Positions 8,646 to 15,844 of a stretch of 64,000 nucleotides of DNA are shown here, piece after piece. Made by a program: the position numbers and the translations under genes. The DNA is from Sphingomonadaceae bacterium (GTDB taxonomy: Bacteria > Pseudomonadota > Alphaproteobacteria > Sphingomonadales > Sphingomonadaceae): positions 1-64,000 of the forward strand of contig CANFXW010000012.1 of assembly GCA_947451145.1 (NCBI GenBank), written 5' to 3'. A model generated the notes under the pieces. That model was given only the letters and a program-made list of their open reading frames with translations. It had not been told where the DNA came from and searched no databases. How positions within the stretch are numbered: the first letter of the stretch is position 1; the number at the start of each line of letters is the position of its first letter.

Positions 8646-9445
8646 CCTTGGGCATTCATGTTACCAAGTGGGGCGACATCGGCCCTCGCGTCGTAATGGT
8701 TCACGGCGGGGCACAGGGCACGAGTTCGGCGGGCCACGCGAATTTCTATGCGCAGGAAACGCTTGGCAGCGAAGGCTGGCAACTGATCGTCCCGGATCGC
8801 CCTGGCCACGGCAAAAGCCCCGATCCGGGTCGCCCCGACGATGCCGAAGCTGATGGAGCGTTGGTTGCCGAATTGTTGGTTGGGGGCGCTCATCTGGTCG
8901 GCCATTCGTTTGGCGGACTGGTTGCGCTCGCGGCGGCGGCGATACGTCCAGAGGCCGTACTCTCGGTGACGCTCATCGAGCCCGCTCTGCTCAAGATCGC
9001 AACGGGCGACCCCGCCGTGCGCAAGACTCTGTTTGGTATGGCCATGGCGATGCTTCTGCCATTTTCGCCCGCCAACCGCGCGCGCAAGGTGATGAAGCTG
9101 CTCGGTATTCCGGCAGTGTTTGGCCGGGACGAAGCAGACCTGACGAGTCTCGGCAAATGTTTGCGGCGGGCAAATTTGTCGTCCAAACAATGGATGCTGG
9201 ATCAGCTGGCTATACTGAAAGCGAACGATATACCGCTCCTCGCCATTTCGGGTGATGCCAGCGCCTGCTTCATTGCCACGGTCAAAGCAACGGCAGCGGC
9301 TGGCGGTGGACGGTTCGACATCTTGCCGTCCGAACATCATTTTCCGCAATGGGCCGGCGCGCCGTTCAACAAGGTGATGAGTGATTTTTGGCGCGAAGCG
9401 GGGGGCGGTCCGCCGGTGACTGAGCGAACGCCACTAACACAGTGA
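8642..9445 (+). CDS. Alpha/beta hydrolase, probable meta-cleavage product hydrolase
   Basis: 267 aa from GTG 8642, which overlaps the dioxygenase stop in a GTGA junction, so the two are translationally coupled. An upstream in-frame ATG at 8456 would run through the dioxygenase gene and is rejected. The fold markers are HGGAQGTS (oxyanion hole), the nucleophile elbow LVGHSFGG with Ser89, and a late His in LPSEHHFPQW. MhpC/BphD-type members split C-C bonds of meta-ring-fission products, which matches the coupling to the extradiol dioxygenase. It is probably the last gene of the operon; no terminator hairpin is evident after it. Confidence 0.85.
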   Translation: MTLGIHVTKWGDIGPRVVMVHGGAQGTSSAGHANFYAQETLGSEGWQLIVPDRPGHGKSPDPGRPDDAEADGALVAELLVGGAHLVGHSFGGLVALAAAAIRPEAVLSVTLIEPALLKIATGDPAVRKTLFGMAMAMLLPFSPANRARKVMKLLGIPAVFGRDEADLTSLGKCLRRANLSSKQWMLDQLAILKANDIPLLAISGDASACFIATVKATAAAGGGRFDILPSEHHFPQWAGAPFNKVMSDFWREAGGGPPVTERTPLTQ

Positions 9446-9907
9446 AGCGAAGGGAGTTGGGTCCGGACTGTCCCCAAAATTAGACGTCACCGAGTTTTCA
9501 CACAGGATCCGTTTTCCATCCGGCGCAATTTCAAAGCCAAATTCTTTCGAGATTCGCGGCAACTCGCCGCAGAAATCGCTCAGTATATCGCATCGATTTT
9601 GTTGGGGGTATCAGTGGGGGTATTTTGGGATCTTCTTTGACAGATATCAATCTATTTCAATAATTTAGAAATGCTCTAAACATCCCTCCTCCGCTACCAT
9701 CGAAAGCTCAGCAACACCTGCAAGCACCGCGATACCGGCTTTGTCTGGTGTGCGGGCTCCAGCAATAAGCCAAATGGCGTATCAACGCCCGCGCCTGCGC
9801 GCCCTATCCCAAGTCCAGAAAACCGGCGCCCAATCCCGAAAGCCGGAAAACATGTCGCTCCGCAGAATTCGCCCTGCATCGGTCGGCAGCAACTGGAGAC
9901 CTTTTGC
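9446..9907. other. Intergenic region with promoter candidate and TGGGGGTAT repeat
   Basis: 462 bases between the aromatic operon and the amine oxidase, with no gene that I can support. It contains two direct copies of TGGGGGTAT (9602-9610 and 9614-9622) and a sigma70-like promoter about 245 bases before the amine oxidase start. The middle part is clearly less GC-rich than the flanking genes. Confidence 0.6.
9636..9663 (+). promoter_or_regulatory. Candidate sigma70 promoter
   Basis: TTGACA at 9636-9641 and AATAAT at 9658-9663 with a 16-base spacer, in an AT-rich stretch upstream of the amine oxidase gene. The match is good by consensus but rests on sequence only. Confidence 0.4.
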
Positions 9908-11500
9908 ATGGAGGACTTTGCAACGCCGGGCATGACCAAGCGGGACCTGCTGACATTGATTGGCAGAACTGCTGGCGCGACGGCCATGTACATGGCGATG
10001 GCCAGCCTCGATCAGGCCGCGGCATCCACCTTCAAGGGGCCGGTAAAGCTCGAAGGCGATGCCAAGGGCGCTTCTGTGCTGATTCTTGGTGCAGGTGTTG
10101 CGGGACTTGTCGCCGCGCTCGAGCTTAGCAAGGCGGGCTACAAGGTTCAGGTTCTGGAATATAACAACCGCGTCGGCGGTCGCAGCTGGACGCTGAAGGG
10201 TGGCGACACCTACACCGAGCTGGGTGGAGCGACCCAGAAGTGCGAGTTCTCGGAAGGGAACTATATCAATCCCGGCCCATGGCGCATCCCGCATACGCAT
10301 TATGGTGTGATGCACTATTGCCATGAACTCGGCGTCGCGCTGGAGCCGTTCCAGCAGAACAATTTCGGTGCCTACCTGCACTCGACCAAGGCCTTCGGCG
10401 GCAAACCGCAGCGCTATCGCACGATCCATTCGGACTTTCAGGGCTATGTCGGCGAACTGCTGGGCAAGGCGGTAAAGCAGAACGCGCTCAGTGACGCGGT
10501 AACCTCCGAAGATGCCGCAATCCTGCTCGAAGCGTTGCGCGGCTGGGGCGCGCTCGACAAGGATATGCGCTATGTGAAGGGGCGGGCTTCGGCAGACCGC
10601 CGCGGCTGGGACAAGGATCCCGGCGGCGGCCTGACCGCAGAACCCATTCCGTCCGAGCCCCTGTCGCTGAGCACTGTTTTGAAATCCGGTCTCTGGCGCG
10701 CGATCGGCGGCAATGTCTCGCTCGATCACCAGCAAGCTATCTTCCAGCCGGTCGGCGGCATGGAAAACGTCGCCAAGGGCTTTGAGCGCAAGGTCGGCAA
10801 TCTGGTGCGGCTGAACAGCAAGGTCACCAAGATCCATCAGGACGAAAAGGGCGTCACCGTATCCTACGACGATACAAAGACCGGCGAACACCTGATGGCC
10901 CAGGCAGACTGGTGCGTTTGCACCTTGCCCCTGACAATTCTGAGCCAGATCGAAATCAACGTCAGCCCCACGCTCGATGCCGCAATCCACGCCGTGCCCT
11001 ATCTGCCGGGCCTCAAGGTGGGCCTCGAATTCAAGCGCCGGTTCTGGGAGCAGGACGAATTCATCTATGGCGGCATCACCAGCACCGACCTGCCGATCTC
11101 GCAGATTTCCTATCCCAGCTACAAATATGGCTCGCGGGGGCCGGGCGTACTGCTCGGTGCCTATAGCAACGGCTCCTATGCCTACGAGTTCACCACCCTG
11201 CCGCCCGAAGAGCGGGTGGCGCGCGCGCTCGAGTGGGGGTCACAGATCCACCCGCAGTACAAATCAGAGTTCATGAACGGCATCGCGGTGGGCTGGCACC
11301 GCGTGCCGTGGACGCAGGGGTGCTTTGGCATCTGGACCGAGGAAAGCCGCGCTACGCACTACAAGAACCTGTGCCAGCTCGATGGCCGGATCGTGCTCGC
11401 GGGCGAGCATGCCTCCTTCATCGGCGGCTGGCAGGAGGGCGGCATCACCTCATCCATCGATGCCATCACCCGTCTCCATCAACGCGTACAGGCAGGTTGA
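9908..11500 (+). CDS. Exported flavin-containing amine oxidase
   Basis: 530 aa, ATG 9908 with GGAG about 9 bases upstream. The leader (TKRDLLTLIGRTAGATAM) is a twin-arginine-like signal with KR in place of RR, so export of the folded flavoprotein is likely but not certain. FAD binding is shown by GAGVAG (61-66), the following acidic residue with NNRVGGR, and the C-terminal IVLAGEHASFIGGWQEGG. It would oxidise an amine to an imine. Four bases after its stop a cytochrome c gene begins. Amine oxidases such as NicA2 of Pseudomonas putida pass electrons to a neighbouring cytochrome c instead of O2, and this pair has the same layout. The amine substrate is unknown. Confidence 0.87.
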   Translation: MEDFATPGMTKRDLLTLIGRTAGATAMYMAMASLDQAAASTFKGPVKLEGDAKGASVLILGAGVAGLVAALELSKAGYKVQVLEYNNRVGGRSWTLKGGDTYTELGGATQKCEFSEGNYINPGPWRIPHTHYGVMHYCHELGVALEPFQQNNFGAYLHSTKAFGGKPQRYRTIHSDFQGYVGELLGKAVKQNALSDAVTSEDAAILLEALRGWGALDKDMRYVKGRASADRRGWDKDPGGGLTAEPIPSEPLSLSTVLKSGLWRAIGGNVSLDHQQAIFQPVGGMENVAKGFERKVGNLVRLNSKVTKIHQDEKGVTVSYDDTKTGEHLMAQADWCVCTLPLTILSQIEINVSPTLDAAIHAVPYLPGLKVGLEFKRRFWEQDEFIYGGITSTDLPISQISYPSYKYGSRGPGVLLGAYSNGSYAYEFTTLPPEERVARALEWGSQIHPQYKSEFMNGIAVGWHRVPWTQGCFGIWTEESRATHYKNLCQLDGRIVLAGEHASFIGGWQEGGITSSIDAITRLHQRVQAG

Positions 11501-11504
11501 TCCG

Positions 11505-11933
11505 ATGAAAGCAGAAACCCTAATTCGTTCGTCGATTGCCGCAGTGGTCGCTGCTTCGCTGGGGGCTTCGGCCCTGGCGCAGAATGCTCCCACTGTCTTC
11601 CCCGGTGACGCCGACGGAGCCTTCGTCGTCGGCACCAAGTTCAGTGAGCCCGATGGCGCACACCTGTTCAAGCGCGTCTGTGCCGGTTGCCATATGCCCG
11701 ATGCCAAGGGCGCCAAAGGTGCAGGCTTTTTCCCGGCATTGGCGGGCAACAAGAAGCTCGCTGCCAATGGCTACCCGGTCTATGTCGTGCTTAAGGGGAT
11801 GAACGGCATGCCGCCGGTCGGGGCGATGATGACTGACCAACAGGTTGCCGATGTGGTGAACTATGTCCGCACCAATTTCGGCAACAAATATCGCGACGCG
11901 GTCAAGCCGGCAGACGTTCAGGCGCTGCGCTGA
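11505..11933 (+). CDS. Periplasmic class I cytochrome c
   Basis: 142 aa from ATG 11505; the longer reading from 11325 overlaps the amine oxidase in another frame and is not used. A Sec signal peptide ends near ASALAQ. One heme-c site, C59-A-G-C-H63, and a probable axial Met102 in GMPPVG. It follows the amine oxidase by 4 bases and is the natural electron acceptor for it, as CycN is for NicA2. It would then pass electrons to a terminal oxidase. Confidence 0.88.
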   Translation: MKAETLIRSSIAAVVAASLGASALAQNAPTVFPGDADGAFVVGTKFSEPDGAHLFKRVCAGCHMPDAKGAKGAGFFPALAGNKKLAANGYPVYVVLKGMNGMPPVGAMMTDQQVADVVNYVRTNFGNKYRDAVKPADVQALR

Positions 11934-12301
11934 CGAGGACCGTTTCACAAGATCGCTGCCCCAGGTAATTGGTGTCGCGCAGTTTGCGCTGCGCTGCGGC
12001 AATTTGGCCCGCCGGTGCGCGCAAGACTGACAGTCAATGACGCATCAGCCGTTGAATGAACTCCCGCAGAGCTTAGGTTATCAGGCTACGTGACGCTTCC
12101 GCAACTATTTTGCATCGCAATATCGCACATGCAGCAATTTCGCTTGACTCAGGCCCCCATAAATCAACAGACTTGTCGAAATTGCCGATAACAAGACTAC
12201 CCGACATGAGGGCGCACATTGGGTCAGACGCAAACCAAGCCGAGATGTTGCCTTATTGGGCAGGAAATTCTGCGGCTTGCACACTTTGATCGCGACCGCT
12301 G
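11934..12301. other. Intergenic region, nothing definite
   Basis: 368 bases between the cytochrome c and the histidine kinase genes. Composition is less GC-rich than the genes and it must contain the kinase promoter, but I see no convincing hexamers, hairpin with T-tract or coding signal. Confidence 0.5.
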
Positions 12302-13960
12302 ATGGTAAAGCGAGCTGCCCAGCGTCTGACCAAGGGTACCTCGCCAAGGCTCGTGTCACTGTTGCGCGACGGGTTCAGCTCCCCTGAAAAGCTCCCGAAG
12401 TTTGCCTTCTATTTCATCGTTGCCGATTGTTTGCTGATTGTCTGCTTTCTGTGGCTGGAAGTCTGGACCGGTTGGGACGACACGCCGTTTCACGAGCTTA
12501 CGGCGATTGCGTTGCTGCTGATTTGCGGCACCGCCTGGACCTTTACCCGCCGCATCAACTACGCCTGGGTGCAGCGGCAGGCCGATAGCGAGCGGCAGGC
12601 GGCGATTGTCGCCAATCAGGCGAAGAGCCGCTACCTCGCCAATGTCAGTCACGAGATCCGTTCACCGCTCAACACGATCTACGGCTACGCCCAGCTGATC
12701 GAGCGTAATGAAGGCGTCAGCCCGAAGGAAGCCGCTAAGATTATCCGCCGCTGTGCCGAGCACATGACGAGCCTTGTCGAAGGGCTGCTCGATATCTCCC
12801 AGCTGGAGAACGGGGTGATGCGGATCAAGGCCGATGTCATCCAGCTTGACTATTTTCTAGACCAGATCGTGGCGATGATGCGCCCGGCGGCGACTGCCAA
12901 GGGGCTGGCATTCCATTATGAGCGCTCGGCGCGGTTGCCCGAATTTGTCCGCATTGATCAAAGCCGGTTCAGGCAAGTGCTGATCAATCTGCTGGGCAAT
13001 GCCATCAAATATACCGATCAGGGTTCGGTGACACTGCGGGTCGGCTATTCCGGCCAGACGGCAAAGTTCGAGATCATCGACACCGGCCCGGGCATTGCCG
13101 AGCAAGACCGCAACCGCATCTTTGATCCCTATGATCGCGGTGGAGACGATGCAGCGCTGCTGCAAACGGGCATTGGCCTTGGCCTGTCGATTTCCCGCGC
13201 GATCATTGATGTTCTGGGCGGCAGCCTTGAGCTCGACAGCACGATTGGCAAGGGATCCTGCTTCCGGGTGAGCATGATGCTGAGCGACGTCGCGGGGCAG
13301 GGGGCTCCGGCCAAGCTCTCGCGAACGGTGGCCGGCTATCTTGGCCATCGCCGGTCGGTGCTGGTGGTTGACGATGATCCGGCCCAGCGCCAATTCGTCG
13401 AGTCCTTGCTCGGTTCGCTTGGGTTCAATGTGTCCGCAGCGGAAAGCGGCGAGGCGGCTGTTGCTCTCAGCCAATCAACCCATTTCGACCTCGCCATACT
13501 CGACATCTCGATGCCCGGAATTTCCGGCTGGGAGACGGCGGTGCAACTGCGTAAATCCGGCAGTGACGATCTGCGGATCGTCATGCTCTCGGCCAATGCC
13601 CAGGAGTTCCACCGTCCGGCCCATGAAACACCGGTGCATGATTTCTTTCTGATCAAACCGGTTGAATTCGGCGCTCTGGTCGAGGCGATTGGCGGTTTGC
13701 TGAACCTGTCATGGCACTTTGCTTCAGAGGTCAGTTCACAGCCCGAGCTGGTGTCTGATGGCGAGCTGGATGCTCAGGGAGTGGCGCATGTCGTGCGCAT
13801 CCGGGAGCTGGTCCGGATCGGCTATGTCCGTGGAATTGAAACAGAAATCAAAAAACTGGCAGCACTCGGCGGCAAGGCGGAAAGCCTGGCCGATGAGCTG
13901 TTCGCCTATCTCGACCAGTTTGACCTCACGTTGATCGGTCGAAAACTTGAGGGGGTATGA
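12302..13960 (+). CDS. Hybrid membrane histidine kinase
   Basis: 552 aa. Two transmembrane segments (about 33-52 and 66-80) with a very short periplasmic loop, then the dimerisation/phosphoacceptor helix with His117 in NVSHEIRSPLN, and the ATPase domain with LINLLGNAIKYT (N box), DTGPGI (G1) and GIGLGLSI (G2). A receiver domain at about 352-470 has Asp401 in LAILDISMPG. About 80 uncharacterised residues follow. There is no sensor domain beyond the membrane part, so the signal may be sensed in or near the membrane. The next gene encodes its likely response regulator. The pair lies inside the amine-oxidation region, which suggests but does not prove that it controls those genes. The ribosome site is weak. 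Confidence 0.88.
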   Translation: MVKRAAQRLTKGTSPRLVSLLRDGFSSPEKLPKFAFYFIVADCLLIVCFLWLEVWTGWDDTPFHELTAIALLLICGTAWTFTRRINYAWVQRQADSERQAAIVANQAKSRYLANVSHEIRSPLNTIYGYAQLIERNEGVSPKEAAKIIRRCAEHMTSLVEGLLDISQLENGVMRIKADVIQLDYFLDQIVAMMRPAATAKGLAFHYERSARLPEFVRIDQSRFRQVLINLLGNAIKYTDQGSVTLRVGYSGQTAKFEIIDTGPGIAEQDRNRIFDPYDRGGDDAALLQTGIGLGLSISRAIIDVLGGSLELDSTIGKGSCFRVSMMLSDVAGQGAPAKLSRTVAGYLGHRRSVLVVDDDPAQRQFVESLLGSLGFNVSAAESGEAAVALSQSTHFDLAILDISMPGISGWETAVQLRKSGSDDLRIVMLSANAQEFHRPAHETPVHDFFLIKPVEFGALVEAIGGLLNLSWHFASEVSSQPELVSDGELDAQGVAHVVRIRELVRIGYVRGIETEIKKLAALGGKAESLADELFAYLDQFDLTLIGRKLEGV

Positions 13961-13964
13961 GGCA

Positions 13965-14888
13965 ATGAATGAACCGGGCCACACCGCAACTGTGCTCGTC
14001 GTCGACGACCAGCCCGATTCGCTGCGCATGCTCGTGACGATGCTGGAAAGCGCAGAGATTTCCGTCCTTGTCGCAACTTCGGGACAAGCAGCCCTCGACC
14101 TCCTGACCCATATTGTCCCCGATCTGATCCTGATGGACGCGGTGATGCCGGGTCTCGATGGATTTGAGACGACCGTCCGGATCAAGCAAAAGCCCGCGCT
14201 GGCCAATGTTCCGGTCATTTTCATGACAGGCCTGACCGAGAGCGAACACGTGGTCGAAGCCTTTGAAGTCGGCGGCACTGACTATGTTCGCAAGCCGGTG
14301 AACCTTGCCGAATTGCTGGCGCGGGTTCGCGTTCACATGGCGCAGGGCCGGGCGGTTCAGGCCTCGATTGCCAGCCTTGATGCAACCGGACGCCTGATGA
14401 TGGCGACGGATGCCAAGGGTCGGTTGCTGTGGTGCACTCCGCGCGCGGAGACGGCTATTTCGCGCATGATGCCCGGTTGGAACCGCAATGTGCCATCGTT
14501 GCCGCCGGAATTGCGCGGGCCGGTTGAACGGTTGCTCATGCGCGAGGATGCGGCAGGCGCGTCAGTGCGGATCGATCTCGGGGCGGTAAGCGGTGCGCTG
14601 GAGCTGGTGGTGATCGCCCGCTATCGCGAAAACGAGGTGCTGATCCGGCTTAATGAACTCAATCCCGAACAGGACGTCGCAATGCTGCGCGACCGTTTGC
14701 AGCTGACATCGCGAGAGGCCGAGGTGTTGCTTTGGGTCAGTTATGGCAAGGCCAGTTCAGACATCAGCGAGGTGTTGGAAATCAGCCCCCGCACTGTGCA
14801 AAAACACCTTGAGCGCATCTATGAAAAGCTGGGGGTCGAAACCCGCTCTGCCGCGGCGGCAATCGCGATCCGCAATATCGAGAATTGA
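13965..14888 (+). CDS. Response regulator with LuxR-type DNA-binding domain
   Basis: 307 aa from ATG 13965, 4 bases after the kinase stop and behind a GAGG; the in-frame TTG at 13947 lies inside the kinase gene and is less likely. Receiver domain 1-125 with phospho-acceptor Asp58 (LILMDAVMPG) and the conserved Lys in VRKPVN. A middle segment of about 110 residues is of unknown fold. The C-terminal helix-turn-helix (LTSREAEVLLWVSYGKASSD... TVQKHLERIYEKLGV) is LuxR/NarL-like. It is presumed to be phosphorylated by the adjacent hybrid kinase and to act as a transcription factor. Confidence 0.88.
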   Translation: MNEPGHTATVLVVDDQPDSLRMLVTMLESAEISVLVATSGQAALDLLTHIVPDLILMDAVMPGLDGFETTVRIKQKPALANVPVIFMTGLTESEHVVEAFEVGGTDYVRKPVNLAELLARVRVHMAQGRAVQASIASLDATGRLMMATDAKGRLLWCTPRAETAISRMMPGWNRNVPSLPPELRGPVERLLMREDAAGASVRIDLGAVSGALELVVIARYRENEVLIRLNELNPEQDVAMLRDRLQLTSREAEVLLWVSYGKASSDISEVLEISPRTVQKHLERIYEKLGVETRSAAAAIAIRNIEN

Positions 14889-14904
14889 CATGGCATAGGT
14901 TTGT

Positions 14905-14939
14905 CCGGGACCAGAGGAGGGATCTTGCTCTGGCCCCGG
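14905..14939. terminator. Hairpin between convergent genes
   Basis: CCGGGACCAGAG and CTCTGGCCCCGG form a 12-bp stem with one mismatch and an 11-base loop, between the response regulator (+) and ridA-like (-) genes. No T-tract follows on either strand, so it could be a bidirectional or factor-assisted terminator. Confidence 0.45.
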
Positions 14940-14976
14940 CACCATAACCGCCCGGAGGGGACGGAAATCGATGGGT

Positions 14977-15519
14977 CTATTTCTTCTTCACGGTCTTCTT
15001 GGCGGCGATCGCTTCGATTTCGATCAGGTAATAGGGCCCAACAAGAGCCGCGACCTGAAAGGTTGAGCGCGCGACCGTCTCGGGGTTTTCCTTTGTGCCG
15101 AAAAAGGTTTTGAACCCTTCATTTGCGCCCGCAAAATCCATTTTACCCAGCCGCGGATCAGCGGCAACGAACAGCGTCAGCTTGATCACATCAGCCATGC
15201 CCATGCCCTGCGATTCAAGGATCGACTTTACTTTCGCCAGAGCGCTGATCGTTTGCGCCTTGGTATCGCCCATATCGTCGAGGCTTTTGACTTCGGACAT
15301 CTGCCTTGCCGGATCGACAGGCGAGGCGAGCTGGCCGGAGAGGAAGATCAGGTCGGTTCCCGCTGGCACTTTTGCCGCATCGAGGATCAGGGCGGCCGGG
15401 TTGCGCTTGATGCGGGAGACTTGCGCTTCGGCGGCAGAGGCCAACAGCAAGGAAGCCGCAGAAGCCGCGACTGCTGCTTTGCCGAATTGGCGCCAGATAG
15501 ACTTACGCGCAGCGATCAT
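14977..15519 (-). CDS. Exported RidA/YjgF-family protein (copy 1)
   Basis: 180 aa. The start at 15519 follows a perfect AGGAGG; upstream in-frame codons to 15723 lie in the intergenic region. A hydrophobic leader ends near ASAAEAQ, then a RidA fold: LIFLSGQLASPVD, a long helix region, and the C-terminal RSTFQVAALVG...LIEIEAIA, where the Arg corresponds to the family's substrate-carboxylate-binding arginine. RidA enzymes hydrolyse enamines and imines made by amine-metabolising enzymes and are normally cytosolic and about 130 aa. Export is unusual and fits a periplasmic imine source, such as the amine oxidase at 9908. It is divergent from the TonB receptor. It ends in a Lys-rich tail. Confidence 0.82.
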   Translation of the reverse strand: MIAARKSIWRQFGKAAVAASAASLLLASAAEAQVSRIKRNPAALILDAAKVPAGTDLIFLSGQLASPVDPARQMSEVKSLDDMGDTKAQTISALAKVKSILESQGMGMADVIKLTLFVAADPRLGKMDFAGANEGFKTFFGTKENPETVARSTFQVAALVGPYYLIEIEAIAAKKTVKKK

Positions 15520-15844
15520 ATCGGCCTCCTGAAAGTGTTCCCGGGGAATCTGGTCCCTGTCCCGGCTGTATCGAGGCTGCCCGGCGAATTCCGGCCAGCC
15601 TCCCGGGACAAGGTGCAACCAGATGTACCGATCATGCCCGCGAATACCGTACGCAAATCGGCGTATGGGCTTTGGCGCCTCCATGCAGTCGATTGTCGGC
15701 AATGGTTCGGCGAGTCCCCTCAAGGTGGCTTCCGGTCACGCAGACCAAAACGAGGGTCGCACCACTCCCTTTCGAGAGAGCTGGGGCACAAGGCTCCGGT
15801 TCAACAACAATGGGGGAGGTACGACAGATAATAAGGGGCAACCT
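15520..15844. other. Divergent intergenic region with large nested hairpin
   Basis: 325 bases separating the leftward ridA-like gene from the rightward TonB receptor. It must hold both promoters. The one clear structure is the nested inverted repeat at 15558-15610. The in-frame extension of the receptor reading frame to 15623 is not supported by a ribosome site or leader. Confidence 0.55.
15558..15610. repeat. Nested inverted repeat
   Basis: Outer arms TGTCCCGG (15558-15565) and CCGGGACA (15603-15610), middle arms GAGGCTG (15573-15579) and CAGCCTC (15596-15602), inner CCGG/CCGG around a CGAATT loop. It would fold as one long stem with a 7-base bulge on one side. It may be an operator, or an RNA structure in either leader transcript. 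Confidence 0.6.
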
